Of a DNA stretch of 64,000 nt, positions 18,311 to 26,994 are shown one piece after another. This DNA is from Pseudomonas sp. QS1027 (lineage in GTDB: Bacteria; Pseudomonadota; Gammaproteobacteria; Pseudomonadales; Pseudomonadaceae): the NCBI RefSeq assembly GCF_002814235.1, contig NZ_PHSU01000023.1:1-64000 (forward strand). Direction: 5' to 3'. Under the pieces are notes generated by a model. That model searched no databases, was not told the DNA's origin, and worked only from the letters and a program-made list of their open reading frames with translations. Position 1 is the stretch's first letter; the number at the start of each line of letters is the position of its first letter. The translations under genes and the position numbers were made by a program.

Positions 18311-18481
18311 TCAAGCGTCCAGGTAGATGGCCTCAGTCAAATGACACTTCGGCTGCCCCCCCTCCAACGAGGTCAAGTGGACTGCGCAGCTCCCGATGGA
18401 TGTCAGCATAACGAAAAGCTCTCCGTATCTTTCGATGCGAAGAACTGTCTTAGGTCGCAATGCAAATTTTTGGATATTCAC
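18311..18481 (-). CDS. possible small protein, 56 residues
   Basis: A GTG at 18481 is preceded by GGAGG at five bases; an ATG seven codons further up (18502) has no binding site. The product (..NIQKFALRPKTVLRIERYG.. ..HLTEAIYLDA) has a mixed strand-rich composition without signal peptide or membrane segment. A good terminator lies 150 bp downstream on the same strand, which supports a real transcript. I do not recognise it. The frame could also be chance, as the flanks are decayed. Confidence 0.35.
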   Translation of the reverse strand: MNIQKFALRPKTVLRIERYGELFVMLTSIGSCAVHLTSLEGGQPKCHLTEAIYLDA

Positions 18482-18626
18482 ACGCCCCTCCAGAAGATTC
18501 ATTTATTTCGAATATTCGCATGGTTTTTATCAACAAAACTGACAAGAACCTAAAGCATCTCTGTCAAAAAATATGCACAAACCATTGATTTTAGAGGCCA
18601 CAAATAATCATGTTTTTTGAGAGCCT

Positions 18627-18989
18627 ACAAAGGCGCTCGACAGGGCTTACGAGATGCGTGGCAGGCCCTATGGTGTCCTGTTTCATAGCGACCAGGGGAG
18701 CCAATATGGCAGCCGTAGTTTCCGCCAGCGGCTATGGCGCTATCGGATGACCCAAAGCATGAGTCGACAGGGAAACTGCTACGACAACGCGCCGATGGGA
18801 CGGCTATTTCGTAGCTTGAAAACGGGGTGGGTGCCAACGGTGGGTTACATGACGACAGCGTTGGCTGAGCAGGACATCGGCCACTACATCATGCAGCGGT
18901 ACAACTGGACAAGGCTCCATCAGCACAACGGTTTCGTACCGCTGGCTGTTGCGGAAGAAAAACTCAATTCTGTGTCCGGGAATTGTTGA
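18627..18989 (+). pseudogene. IS3-family transposase (OrfB), C-terminal fragment
   Basis: About 120 residues of the rve integrase core: VLFHSDQGSQYGSRSFRQRL (second catalytic Asp), QGNCYDNAPMGRLFRSLK, and the tail YNWTRLHQHNGFVP ... EEKLNSVSGNC. Only the last third of OrfB (normally about 270-290 residues) remains; OrfA and the left end are gone. The third catalytic residue, normally Glu in NAPMERLF, is Gly here, so even the remnant is dead. Homology begins at about 18627. The right-end sequence of the element follows the stop codon at about 18990-19000. Confidence 0.85.
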
Positions 18990-19005
18990 CCACTACAAGT
19001 AATGC

Positions 19006-19146
19006 TCATTCAGAGGTATCCGAGCGCTTCGATACCTTGCGGAACTCAGCTCGGACCTCCTTTATCGCTCCCACTAACGGCGCGAAATACAAACGTGGTG
19101 CCTGCTTGGCGCTGCGGAGAAACTCTGCGATAAATGTGTTTTTCAT
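19006..19146 (-). CDS. small basic protein, 46 residues
   Basis: ATG at 19146 with AGGA eight bases upstream, stop TGA at 19006-19008. The product begins MKNTFIAEFLRSAKQAPRLY and continues FAPLVGAIKEVRAEFRKVSK; it is amphipathic and basic with an acidic end. I recall short Pseudomonas proteins with the same FLRSAKQAP-YFAPLVGAIK pattern, so it is probably real, although shorter than most annotation cut-offs. Upstream on the same strand is a segment that resembles the 3' half of a cobalamin riboswitch. Function unknown. The right flank of an IS3 remnant abuts its 3' end. Confidence 0.5.
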   Translation of the reverse strand: MKNTFIAEFLRSAKQAPRLYFAPLVGAIKEVRAEFRKVSKRSDTSE

Positions 19147-19184
19147 AGCTATGTCCTGCGCCGCGTTCTTGAGTAAATAGTTTA

Positions 19185-19290
19185 GGCCCGATTCACGGTC
19201 ACGGGAAGCAGGTCTTCGGACTCCACAGCCATCCGACCACCCGTTCCACGCTCATCCGGCCCCCCTTAAGGCAGGCAGCAACGCAGGATT
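19185..19290 (-). promoter_or_regulatory. possible cobalamin riboswitch, 3' half only
   Basis: On the minus strand GGAGTCCGAAGACCTGC (about 19209-19225) resembles the closing box of cobalamin riboswitches (AGTCxGGAGACCTGCC). The 5' half with the B12 core is not recognisable; an IS21-type transposase relic begins about 45 bp further up and may have removed it. It lies about 60 bp upstream of the 46-residue gene. Confidence 0.33.
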
Positions 19291-19333
19291 AATTCACTAC
19301 CATAGACCTCTTTTATCGAAGCAGAGAGGTCGT

Positions 19334-19870
19334 CGTGGAGCGGTTATCTATGCGTAAAATTTGACGTCGGCCTATCTGCCCCGCAAGTAGGTCGAGCCAG
19401 CGTCGGCGAGTACCTCAATCGCTTTGCTACCAGGGCCTGACCTGGCCCTCTGCATTGACTGACGCCGAGTTGCGACAGCATCTTTTTCCACCGCCGCCCG
19501 ACGTTCCCAGCGATCAACGGCCAAGGCCGGACTGGACTCATGTTAACGCCGAATTGTGCCGCCCCGCCGTAACTCTGGCCCTGCTTTGGCAAGAGTACCG
19601 GCTTGCTAACCCGCAAGGTTTTCAATACAGCTGGTACTGCGAGCACTACCGCCTCTGGGCCGCGAAGATAGATGCGGTCATACGCCAGGAACATCGTGCC
19701 GGCGAAAAGATGTTAGTCGATTACGCAGGCCAAACCGTGCCGGTCATTGACTGACGAACCGGAGAGATCCGCCAGGCCCAGATCTTCGTTGCCGTCCAAG
19801 TACACCTTCGCCGAGGCCACCTGGTCGCAGAAGCTGTCCGACTGGCTGGGCTCAACGAACGCCTCGGCCT
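19334..19870 (+). pseudogene. istA: IS21-family transposase IstA, decayed
   Basis: From VERLSMRKI at 19334 the three frames together give an IstA N-terminal half: KFDVGLSAPQVGRASVGEYL (HTH), GLTWPSALTDAELRQHLFPP, PDWTHVNAELCRPAVTLALLWQEY, GEKMLVDYAGQTVPVID and then TFAEATWSQKLSDWLGS. There is a deletion behind MRKI, a frameshift near 19428, a nonsense codon at 19752-19754 and another frameshift near 19795. IstA is normally about 500 residues; only the first third is present and no istB follows. Confidence 0.8.
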
Positions 19871-19989
19871 GGTGGCCGACCCCGAGCTAACCGAGCGTGA
19901 AGATGTGCGCCTGACTGCGCCACAACGCCTGCCTGTAAGATATCGACTATCTGTTACTCTCAACCCGAGAAACCTATCGCTAGCAGGTC

Positions 19990-20316
19990 GTGGTCAAACC
20001 CATGCCATCATCTGGTCAGATCGATGCAATCAGGCACGCCGGTCACTGACAAGGGCATCCCGACCGCTGGGCTGCTGGCTCACTTCATCATCGTGAAGTA
20101 TGCCGCCCATTTGCCTCTTTACCGCCAGGAATCGATTTTTGGTCGCGCAGGCTTGGCCATCCCGTGTTTGACTTTGGCTCAATCGGTTGGCGTCCGTGGC
20201 ATGCGGTTGCAGCCACTGGTCGATGCACTGCGCGATGTAGTGCTCGGGCGGCAGGTAATCCACGCCGATGAAACACCGGTGCAGATACTCATGCCGACTT
20301 CGAAGGTCCCAGGCTG
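19990..20316 (+). pseudogene. IS66-family transposase TnpC, internal fragment
   Basis: VVVKPMP (about 19990) and, after a small indel, GIPTAGLLAHFIIVKYAAHL, PLYRQESIFGRAGLAIP, LQPLVDALRDVVLGRQVIHA and DETPVQIL are the central IS66 transposase segment leading to the first catalytic Asp. Both ends of the gene are missing; the fragment joins the IS21 remnant directly and stops at the inverted copy of the LysR segment. Confidence 0.8.
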
Positions 20317-20354
20317 ACGCTTGATAACGACTAGAGTCCGCAGGGTGATCCAAT

Positions 20355-20473
20355 ATGGGGCAGCATGCCTTGGCACATGGTCGAACAGGACTTAGCTGCT
20401 GGCGCTCTGGCTACGCTCGATGTGGAAGGTTCGCCGCAGGAGGGAGTTAAAATAGATATCTGCGCAGTTCACG
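20355..20473. repeat. 119-bp inverted copy of part of the LysR gene
   Basis: These 119 bases equal the reverse complement of 20693-20811 with two mismatches that I can see. The original is the 3' part of the LysR gene at 20622-21521; this copy is on the plus strand and is non-functional. The arms are separated by 219 bp. Confidence 0.9.
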
Positions 20474-20621
20474 GTAAGCGAACACCAAACACACCTTGTG
20501 AAACTGACCGGCGCCTCTCCTGATACAAACTCCCCCCGCAACACTACCCCCGTTCCATCGGCAGTCTTCAGTCAACACGAAGATCTCCGCGACCACGGCC
20601 CAGAAATTTCGAGCATCGTGG

Positions 20622-21521
20622 TCAATAGTTTGGGGAGCAACTGAGGCGATCAATCAGCCATTGTCCAGCTGGCCCCGGCAGTGAGTCTGTCGCGTGAACT
20701 GCGCAGATATCTATTTTAACTCCCTCCTGCGGCGAACCTTCCACATCGAGCGTAGCCAGAACGCCAGCAGCTAAGTCCTGTTCCACCATGTGCCAAGGCA
20801 TGCTGCCCCATCCAACACCATCCTTGAGGAACGCGTACTTCGTCGATAGATCAGCCAGACGCCAGGTCGAAGGCGACAGCACGCCAAAGTCCTTCCCCGC
20901 CAGCAGTTCTGATCGATCCGTCAGCACCAGTTGAACGTGCTTGGCCAATTCCCGCCGAGAAATTTTCCCACTCAGTCTGGATAGCGGATGATCAACTGAT
21001 GCCACCACCACCAAAGAGAATTCGCCAATTCGTTCGATTGATAGGGTGGGAAATGAAACTGGCAGTGACGCCAGAATGCCAAGGCTGCACCGACCATCGA
21101 GTATCGGCTGATAGCCCGCACCAAGGCCTTCGACGAAAATCTTCAGGCCAGTATGCGGGAAGCGCTCGGCGAATTCTTTGACTACGGCAGTAACGGCGGA
21201 CGTCGGAAAGAATACGTCGACTACCACGGATAATTCAGGTTCCAACCCTGACGTCATGAGCTTGGCTCGGGCCTTCAGAGTGTCGACGGCCGAAATGATG
21301 TTGCGCGCATCCGTCAGCAGCAGAGCACCTTGGGGTGTCAATTTGGGGAAACGACCTGAACGGTCAAAAAGCGTTACCCCAATCTGATCTTCCAAGCCGC
21401 TCACCCAGCCGCTCACTGCCGATTGCACTCTGTTGAGTTTCCTTGCGGCCGCAGAAAAACTGCCTTCATCTACGGCAGCGACAAAAGTTCTTAGCTGATC
21501 AAGCGATACACCGTCGAGCAT
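20622..21521 (-). CDS. LysR-family regulator
   Basis: 299 residues from the ATG at 21521 (GGGGGCGAG directly upstream); the frame is open to 21563, but that extension lacks a binding site. The HTH (about 1-60) contains GSFSAAARKLNRVQSAVSGW and the rest is the effector domain with VVVDVFFPTSAVTAVVKEFA. Divergent from the azoreductase operon at 21638, so the likely target is that operon; AzoR-type neighbours suggest a quinone or electrophile as inducer. The 3' end carries one arm of a 119-bp inverted repeat but the protein ends normally (PGPAGQWLIDRL). Confidence 0.87.
   Translation of the reverse strand: MLDGVSLDQLRTFVAAVDEGSFSAAARKLNRVQSAVSGWVSGLEDQIGVTLFDRSGRFPKLTPQGALLLTDARNIISAVDTLKARAKLMTSGLEPELSVVVDVFFPTSAVTAVVKEFAERFPHTGLKIFVEGLGAGYQPILDGRCSLGILASLPVSFPTLSIERIGEFSLVVVASVDHPLSRLSGKISRRELAKHVQLVLTDRSELLAGKDFGVLSPSTWRLADLSTKYAFLKDGVGWGSMPWHMVEQDLAAGVLATLDVEGSPQEGVKIDICAVHATDSLPGPAGQWLIDRLSCSPNY
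20693..20811. repeat. 119-bp inverted repeat partner inside LysR gene
   Basis: Partner of 20355-20473. It codes for residues from SMPWHMVEQDLAAGVLATLD to VKIDICAVHA of the LysR protein. The two copies face each other, so recombination between them could invert the 219-bp middle and exchange the 3' end of the LysR gene. Confidence 0.9.
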
Positions 21522-21637
21522 CTCGCCCCCATCAATCTCAATTAACGATACATAGCATCTCAATATACCGTCTTTTCAGATCCTCAAGAACAGCTCATCT
21601 TTCACCTGCCCATTAAACCGTAAGCTAGGTGACTGAA

Positions 21638-22246
21638 ATGCAAATCCTCCATCTTGACGCCAGCATCCTAGGCGCCGCATCTGTCAGCCGCACCCTGTCT
21701 TCGCAGATCGTCGCGCAACTCGCTACGCTCCACCCGGGCAGCAAGGTGATTTACCGAGATCTTGGCCAAGATCCTGCACTACACCTTTCCATGGAGCATC
21801 TGTCAGCCTGGCAGGGCACTGTGGCCAAAGACCCCATGTTGGTGAACGACCTTTTCAAGGGAGATGCCTATCTGCAAGAACTCCTTGATTCGCAGATCGT
21901 GGTAATCGGCACGCCTATGTACAACCTCACTATCCCGAGCACACTCAAGGCTTGGATTGACCGGGTCGCGATAGCAGGCAAATCCTTCCAATACACCGCC
22001 ACTGGCCCAGAAGGCCTCTTGAAAGGAAAGCAGGCTTACATCGCCTCGTCACGGGGCGGTGTGTATTCGCCTGGTAGTCCAGCGGCAGCTCTAGAACATC
22101 AAGAGAGTTACTTGATCGGGCTATTGGGATTCCTGGGCGTCATCGATACACGCGTCGTGCGCGCGGAAGGCTTGGCTGTAAGTCCCGAGGACAAGGATGA
22201 GGCGATAAATAGGGCTCTTCAAGAAATCGCCACGATTGGCGCCTGA
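21638..22246 (+). CDS. azoR: FMN-dependent NADH-azoreductase
   Basis: 202 residues from the ATG at 21638 with AGGTGA five bases upstream. Flavodoxin-like fold: the N-terminal phosphate loop LDASILGAASVSRTLS, PMYNLTIPSTLKAWIDR for the dimer/flavin site, and SRGGVYSPGS near the isoalloxazine. AzoR enzymes reduce quinones and azo dyes with NADH by a two-electron mechanism and protect against thiol-reactive quinones. First gene of a plus-strand set with an F420-type reductase (36 bp gap) and a pirin-like gene (4 bp gap), divergent from a LysR gene. Confidence 0.93.
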   Translation: MQILHLDASILGAASVSRTLSSQIVAQLATLHPGSKVIYRDLGQDPALHLSMEHLSAWQGTVAKDPMLVNDLFKGDAYLQELLDSQIVVIGTPMYNLTIPSTLKAWIDRVAIAGKSFQYTATGPEGLLKGKQAYIASSRGGVYSPGSPAAALEHQESYLIGLLGFLGVIDTRVVRAEGLAVSPEDKDEAINRALQEIATIGA

Positions 22247-22282
22247 TCAAATCTACTTTCATTTTTCTTCAGGAGTTAAAAA

Positions 22283-22876
22283 ATGAAATACGCCATTATT
22301 GGTTCCGGTAACGTCGGAACCGCCATTGCTCGCCAATTTGCCCGTGTCGCGATTCCAGTATCTATTGCGAACACAAGAGGGCCGGAAACGATTCTTCCCC
22401 TCACAGCAGAGTTGGGAGAGGTGGTCACAGCCACCTCTTTGGAAGAGGCGCTCTCTGCCGACGTTCTATTCCTGGCACTTCCATTCATCGCAGTGGAGGC
22501 TCTAGCTCGTAGTCGATCTGACTGGGCTGGCAAGATCATCATCGATCAGACCAACGCCTATGGTGTAGCACCGGAAACACTTGCGGGACGGCTCTCTTCT
22601 GACATTGTTGCCCAAGCGCTGCCAGGCGCTTCGGTCGTCAAAGCTTTCAACCAACTTCCGGCTGGCGTACTGGCCCGAGATCCCTCTCAGGAAGGCGGAC
22701 GGCGTGTCGTATTCGTCTCTAGCAACGACGAAAAAGCTGCCTCCACCGTCAAAGCCTTAGCAGAGCGACTCGGGTTCTCGCCAATCCTTGTTGGCCGAAT
22801 CGATGAAGGTGGCCGCCTTCTTCACATCCCTGGCCCACTGGTGCTCCACAACTTGATCGAGCATCCACTCAAATGA
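22283..22876 (+). CDS. NADPH-dependent F420-reductase-like protein
   Basis: 197 residues with an N-terminal Rossmann fold (IIGSGNVGTAIA) and the NADP-binding form of the 'coenzyme F420-dependent NADP oxidoreductase' family (IANTRGPE). LALPFIAVEAL and KAFNQLPAGVLA are family-typical. In Pseudomonas such proteins do not use F420; the role is an NADPH-dependent reduction of unknown substrate. AGGAG stands eight bases before the ATG. It lies between the azoreductase and the pirin-like gene with short gaps, hence the same transcript. Confidence 0.85.
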   Translation: MKYAIIGSGNVGTAIARQFARVAIPVSIANTRGPETILPLTAELGEVVTATSLEEALSADVLFLALPFIAVEALARSRSDWAGKIIIDQTNAYGVAPETLAGRLSSDIVAQALPGASVVKAFNQLPAGVLARDPSQEGGRRVVFVSSNDEKAASTVKALAERLGFSPILVGRIDEGGRLLHIPGPLVLHNLIEHPLK

Positions 22877-22880
22877 GGCG

Positions 22881-23549
22881 ATGAGTGCGATGAGCATGAC
22901 GACTGACGAGCCGATGTTCGTTCGTGAGGTAGCTCTTGTTGCTAACCCTGGCACCTCAGCTGGACGTATGGCCGGGCATCGGGCTCGCCGACTAATAGAT
23001 GGCGATCCAGCATTTTCCGATCCCTTCGTAGTGATGGCCGAAGACTGGATGCCCCGTGGAGCATTTCCTCGTCATCCACACCGAGGCATGGAGACTGTGA
23101 CCTTTGTGATTGATGGGGCTGTCGAGCACCGCGACAGCGCTGGGAATGCCGGCATGATCAACGCGGACGGTGCTCAATGGATGACAGCGGGCCGGGGGGT
23201 ATACCACGAAGAAAATACGCTTCCAGGAACGACGGCCCATACGTTGCAACTATGGGTGAATTTGCCAGCGGCACTGAAGATGTCCGAGCCACGTTATCAG
23301 GATCTAGCGGGCAGCACGATGCCCGTCAGGCGAGAGCCGGGGGTCGAGGTTCGAGTCTTCTCGGGTCAGTCCGGGAGCGTAAGCTCGTCCACTCTCAATC
23401 ATGTTCCAATCATAATGCTGGATGTGCGAATTGAGCGCGGAGCGCCCCGGACGCTGAGCCAGATCAGTTGCGCGTCGATGGGACTTGAAGGTGTAAGTGA
23501 AGCAGCCCGAAGGAAAAAGGGTACGCAGTTCACGGCACTGCTGCACTGA
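22881..23549 (+). pseudogene. pirin-like gene, C-terminal domain lost
   Basis: 222 residues. The N-terminal cupin of pirin is complete, with metal ligands in FPRHPHRGMETVT and GRGVYHEE, and homology continues to VEVRVFSGQSGS and VPIIMLDVRIERG. After about residue 190 the sequence leaves the family (LSQISCASMGLEG.. to the stop), where the second cupin should begin; pirins are 230-290 residues. No other frame restores it, so a deletion fused the gene to foreign DNA. Pirin homologues oxidise flavonols or act as redox-linked regulators; this product may still fold as a single cupin. A strong terminator follows 67 bp downstream. Confidence 0.7.
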
Positions 23550-23615
23550 CGGCGGAAGTCACCTACTCGCGCTAGAGCGCTGACACCACAACGTCCCCTC
23601 CACCAGACCACCCCA

Positions 23616-23649
23616 GTGAGCACCGCCAAAGGCCGTGCTCACTTTTTTT
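23616..23649 (+). terminator. rho-independent terminator
   Basis: GTGAGCAC (23616-23623) pairs with GTGCTCAC (23635-23642) and is followed by seven T. It ends the azoreductase operon. Confidence 0.9.
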
Positions 23650-23835
23650 GCTGCCCATTTTTCAACACGCCACTGCTGGACGGTGCGTCGCGGCAATGCC
23701 CATGCCTGTCAATGACAGCGGTCGCGATGTTAAATAATGTTAACAATAAAAATAACTTCACATAATCCGATCACTGGAGGATTATCTCTCCAACACGCAT
23801 GACGCCCTGACAAAAAACAAAACAGGATGGCAACG

Positions 23836-23970
23836 ATGATCGATCACTCCCCGAATGCCCTGCCGGCGAACACGCTGGCACCTCCTCCCCCTTACTTGTA
23901 CCTGGATAACGGTCCGCACCGCTGTGGTGTTCACGTACCTGCTGCCGTTTTACGGAGCCTCCATGAATAA
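23836..23970 (+). CDS. possible leader peptide, 44 residues
   Basis: ATG at 23836 with AGGAT upstream; the frame is rich in Pro and His (..LPANTLAPPPPYLYLDNG..) and its stop TAA (23968-23970) lies inside the first codons of ltnD, an 8-base overlap. The layout suggests translational coupling or an attenuating leader for the threonate operon. No family is recognised and it may be chance. Confidence 0.3.
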   Translation: MIDHSPNALPANTLAPPPPYLYLDNGPHRCGVHVPAAVLRSLHE

Positions 23971-24868
23971 TAAGAATGTTGGTGTTATCGGTTTAGGCGC
24001 GATGGGCCTCGGTATTGCTCGGTCGCTGTTGCGCAGCGGCTTCAACGTACATGCCTGTGACGTGCGCGAAACCGTAACGCAGCAGTTCGCCAGCGAAGGC
24101 GGCGTTGCCTGCCACTCTCCTGCGCAGATGGCGGCCGCGTGCGATGTGATCATCACCGTGGTGGTCAATGCCGAACAAACCGAGACGGTGTTGTTCGGGG
24201 AGCATGCTGCGGTCGCCTCATTGCGCCCCGGCAGCCTGGTGATCGGGTGCGCCACGGTGGCCCCGACCTACGCGGTAGACCTTGGCCAGCGCCTGATGAA
24301 TGCCGCACTGTTGTATCTGGATGCACCGATCTCCGGTGGTGCGGCCAAGGCGGCCGCCGGTGAGATGACCATGATGACGTCCGGCCCGTCTGAGGCTTAT
24401 GCAAAGGCTGACGACGTGCTCGCCGGCATGGCCGGCAAGGTCTACCGCCTGGGTGACGCACATGGCCTGGGCTCCAAGGTGAAGATCATCAACCAACTGC
24501 TGGCCGGCGTGCACATTGCCGCCGCCGCAGAAGCCATGGCCCTAGGCCTGCGCGAAGGGGTCGAGGCCGACGCCCTGTATGAAGTGATTACACATAGCGC
24601 AGGCAACTCGTGGATGTTCGAAAACCGCGTGCCGCACATTCTCAAGGCGGATTACACGCCCCTGTCGGCCGTCGATATTTTCGTCAAGGACCTGGGCCTG
24701 GTGCTGGATACCGCGCGAGCCAGCAAGTTTCCGCTGCCGCTATCGGCGACCGCCCATCAGATGTTCATGCAAGCCTCCAGTGCCGGGTTCGGACGAGAGG
24801 ACGACTCGGCGGTGATAAAGATTTTCCCGGGTATCGAACTGCCGGCTGCCAAGACTGACCCCGTATAA
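23963..24868 (+). CDS. ltnD: L-threonate dehydrogenase
   Basis: 301 residues from the ATG at 23963 (GGAG five bases upstream). 3-Hydroxyisobutyrate dehydrogenase superfamily: GLGAMG at 10-15 for NAD, DAPISGGAAKAAAGEMTMM as substrate loop, and the catalytic Lys in GSKVKIINQ. Followed 10 bp later by otnK and otnC, which identifies it as LtnD, the enzyme that oxidises L-threonate at C2 to 2-oxo-L-threonate. The 2-oxo acid is then isomerised by OtnI, phosphorylated by OtnK and decarboxylated by OtnC to dihydroxyacetone phosphate. GC-rich core-like codon use. Confidence 0.92.
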   Translation: MNNKNVGVIGLGAMGLGIARSLLRSGFNVHACDVRETVTQQFASEGGVACHSPAQMAAACDVIITVVVNAEQTETVLFGEHAAVASLRPGSLVIGCATVAPTYAVDLGQRLMNAALLYLDAPISGGAAKAAAGEMTMMTSGPSEAYAKADDVLAGMAGKVYRLGDAHGLGSKVKIINQLLAGVHIAAAAEAMALGLREGVEADALYEVITHSAGNSWMFENRVPHILKADYTPLSAVDIFVKDLGLVLDTARASKFPLPLSATAHQMFMQASSAGFGREDDSAVIKIFPGIELPAAKTDPV

Positions 24869-24878
24869 GGACACCCCC

Positions 24879-26171
24879 ATGAGCCTACCTTCAGCACGCC
24901 CCCTGCTGGGCTGCATCGCCGACGACTTCACCGGTGCCACGGACCTGGCCAACATGCTGGTGCGCGGCGGAATGCGCACCGTCCAGAGCATCGGTATTCC
25001 CAGCGACGACGTCGCCACCGAATTGGATGCCGATGCGATCGTGATTGCGCTGAAGTCGCGCACCGTCCCCGCGGAACAGGCGGTGGCCGATTCCCTGAAG
25101 GCGCTTGAGTGGCTGCGCGTACAAGGCTGCGAACAGATTTTCTTCAAGTACTGCTCCACCTTCGACTCGACGGCCGCCGGCAATATCGGCCAGGTCAGCG
25201 AGGCCCTGCTTAAGGCTCTCGGCAGTGATTTCACCCTGGCCTGCCCGGCGTTTCCGGAAAACGGCCGGACGGTTTTCCGCGGGCATTTGTTCGTGCAAGA
25301 CCAACTGCTCAATGAGTCAGGCATGCAGCACCATCCGCTGACCGCCATGACCGACGCCAACCTGGTCCGCGTGCTGCAATCGCAAACCTCGCAAAAGGTT
25401 GGCCTGCTGCGTTACGACAGCATCGCCCAGGGGATGCCGAAGGTCCGCGAGCAGATTGCCGCGCTGCGCGCCCAAGGCGTGGGGATGGCGATTGCAGATG
25501 CCCTCAGCGATCAAGACCTGTATACCCTCGGCACCGCCTGCAGCGACTTTCCCCTGTTGACCGGTGGCTCGGGCCTGGCCCTGGGGCTGCCCGACAACTT
25601 CCGCCGTGCCGGCAAACTTCGTGACTTCGACCCGGCTTCGTTGCCCACCGTGCACGGTGGCGAAGTGGTATTGGCGGGCAGTGCGTCTATCGCCACCAAC
25701 GCCCAGGTTGCTGCGTGGATCGACGCGGGGCGACCGGCGTTGCGCATCGACCCAATGGCGCTGGCGGCCGGTGAGCCGGTCGTGGCCCATGCCGTTTCCT
25801 TCGCACTTAACCAACCACACACCGTGTTGATCTACGCAACCAGCACCCCGGACGACGTCAAGGCGGTGCAACAGCAACTGGGCGTCGAGCGTGCCGGCGA
25901 ATTGGTGGAAACCGCCTTGGGAGAGATCGCCCAAACGCTGCGCCTCAACGGCGTAAGGCGTTTCGTGGTCGCCGGCGGTGAAACGTCCGGGGCCGTGGTC
26001 ACCGCCCTTGGCGTCCGTCTTTTGCAGATTGGCGCGCAGATTGATCCCGGCGTTCCTGCGACGGTGAGCAACACCGCCGAACCGCTGGCACTGGCGCTCA
26101 AATCTGGCAACTTCGGCGGCCGCGACTTTTTCGACAAGGCCCTCAAACACCTGGCGGGGGACGCGCAATGA
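24879..26171 (+). CDS. otnK: 3-oxo-tetronate kinase
   Basis: 430 residues of the DUF1537 four-carbon acid sugar kinase family. N-terminal substrate domain with ADDFTGATDLANM (15-27); C-terminal nucleotide domain with GGETSGAVVTALG. OtnK phosphorylates 3-oxo-tetronate at O4 using ATP. AAGGA precedes the ATG. The gene ends with a 4-base overlap (ATGA) onto otnC, so both are made together. Length is normal for the family (about 420-430). Confidence 0.93.
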   Translation: MSLPSARPLLGCIADDFTGATDLANMLVRGGMRTVQSIGIPSDDVATELDADAIVIALKSRTVPAEQAVADSLKALEWLRVQGCEQIFFKYCSTFDSTAAGNIGQVSEALLKALGSDFTLACPAFPENGRTVFRGHLFVQDQLLNESGMQHHPLTAMTDANLVRVLQSQTSQKVGLLRYDSIAQGMPKVREQIAALRAQGVGMAIADALSDQDLYTLGTACSDFPLLTGGSGLALGLPDNFRRAGKLRDFDPASLPTVHGGEVVLAGSASIATNAQVAAWIDAGRPALRIDPMALAAGEPVVAHAVSFALNQPHTVLIYATSTPDDVKAVQQQLGVERAGELVETALGEIAQTLRLNGVRRFVVAGGETSGAVVTALGVRLLQIGAQIDPGVPATVSNTAEPLALALKSGNFGGRDFFDKALKHLAGDAQ

Positions 26172-26806
26172 GTCACGAAAACGCCTTGCGCGAAGAGATC
26201 TGTACCGTCGGCCACAGCCTTTATCAGCGCGGGTATACCGTGGGCAGCGCCGGCAACATCAGCGCACGCCTGGAGGATGGCTGGCTGATCACCCCCACGG
26301 ACGCGTGCCTGGGGCGGCTTGACCCGGCGTTGATCGCCAAGGTCGACCTGAGCGGTCAATGGGTCTCTGGCGACAAACCGTCAAAAACTCTGGCCCTGCA
26401 TCGGCAGGTCTACGATCGTAACCCTGGCGTCGGTGGCGTGGTGCATACCCATTCCACGCACCTGGTGGCCATGACACTGGCCGGCGTCTGGCACCAGGAT
26501 GACATCCTGCCGCCGCTGACGCCGTATCAGGTGATGAAGGTGGGGCATATCCCGCTGATCAATTATCAACGTCCCGGCGCGCCTGATGTGGCCGAACAGG
26601 TCGCGCTCCTCGCCAACCGTGTGCGTGGCGTGATGCTCGAACGCCTGGGCCCGGTGGTCTGGGAAAGCTCAGTATCCAAGGCCAGCTATGCCCTTGAAGA
26701 ACTCGAAGAAACCGCCCGGCTGTGGCTGATGAGCAACCCACGCCCGACCCCCTTGGACGCGGCAGCGCTGGACGAACTCCGGACTGTTTTTGGCGCCCAC
26801 TGGTAG
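26168..26806 (+). CDS. otnC: 3-oxo-tetronate 4-phosphate decarboxylase
   Basis: 212 residues of the class II aldolase/adducin fold. GSAGNISARL (26-35) binds the phosphate and HTHSTH at 93-98 ligates the divalent metal. OtnC decarboxylates 3-oxo-tetronate 4-phosphate to dihydroxyacetone phosphate, the step that feeds threonate or erythronate carbon to glycolysis. Overlaps otnK by four bases. Family length is 210-220. Confidence 0.93.
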   Translation: MSHENALREEICTVGHSLYQRGYTVGSAGNISARLEDGWLITPTDACLGRLDPALIAKVDLSGQWVSGDKPSKTLALHRQVYDRNPGVGGVVHTHSTHLVAMTLAGVWHQDDILPPLTPYQVMKVGHIPLINYQRPGAPDVAEQVALLANRVRGVMLERLGPVVWESSVSKASYALEELEETARLWLMSNPRPTPLDAAALDELRTVFGAHW

Positions 26807-26913
26807 GCACCGACTTACAACCGCAACACCCTTGACGCACATCTTCGCGACGCCAGGCAGCCAGACTGTCGCGAAAAGGTGCCAGAACAATAAAAACAAC
26901 AGGACCTTCCAGC

Positions 26914-26994
26914 ATGACCACACCCACCTTCACTGTTGATGTTTGCAGCCACAAAAAACCATCATGCCTTTGCCTTGGAGGGTCGCGGTCATGA
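26914..26994 (+). CDS. possible leader peptide, 26 residues
   Basis: ATG at 26914 (AGGA nine bases upstream), product MTTPTFTVDVC... ending ..LGGSRS; its TGA overlaps the GntP-type permease ATG as ATGA. This is the second small frame in this operon that ends exactly on a downstream start, which hints at translational coupling. It may also be a relic of an earlier gene. Confidence 0.3.
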   Translation: MTTPTFTVDVCSHKKPSCLCLGGSRS

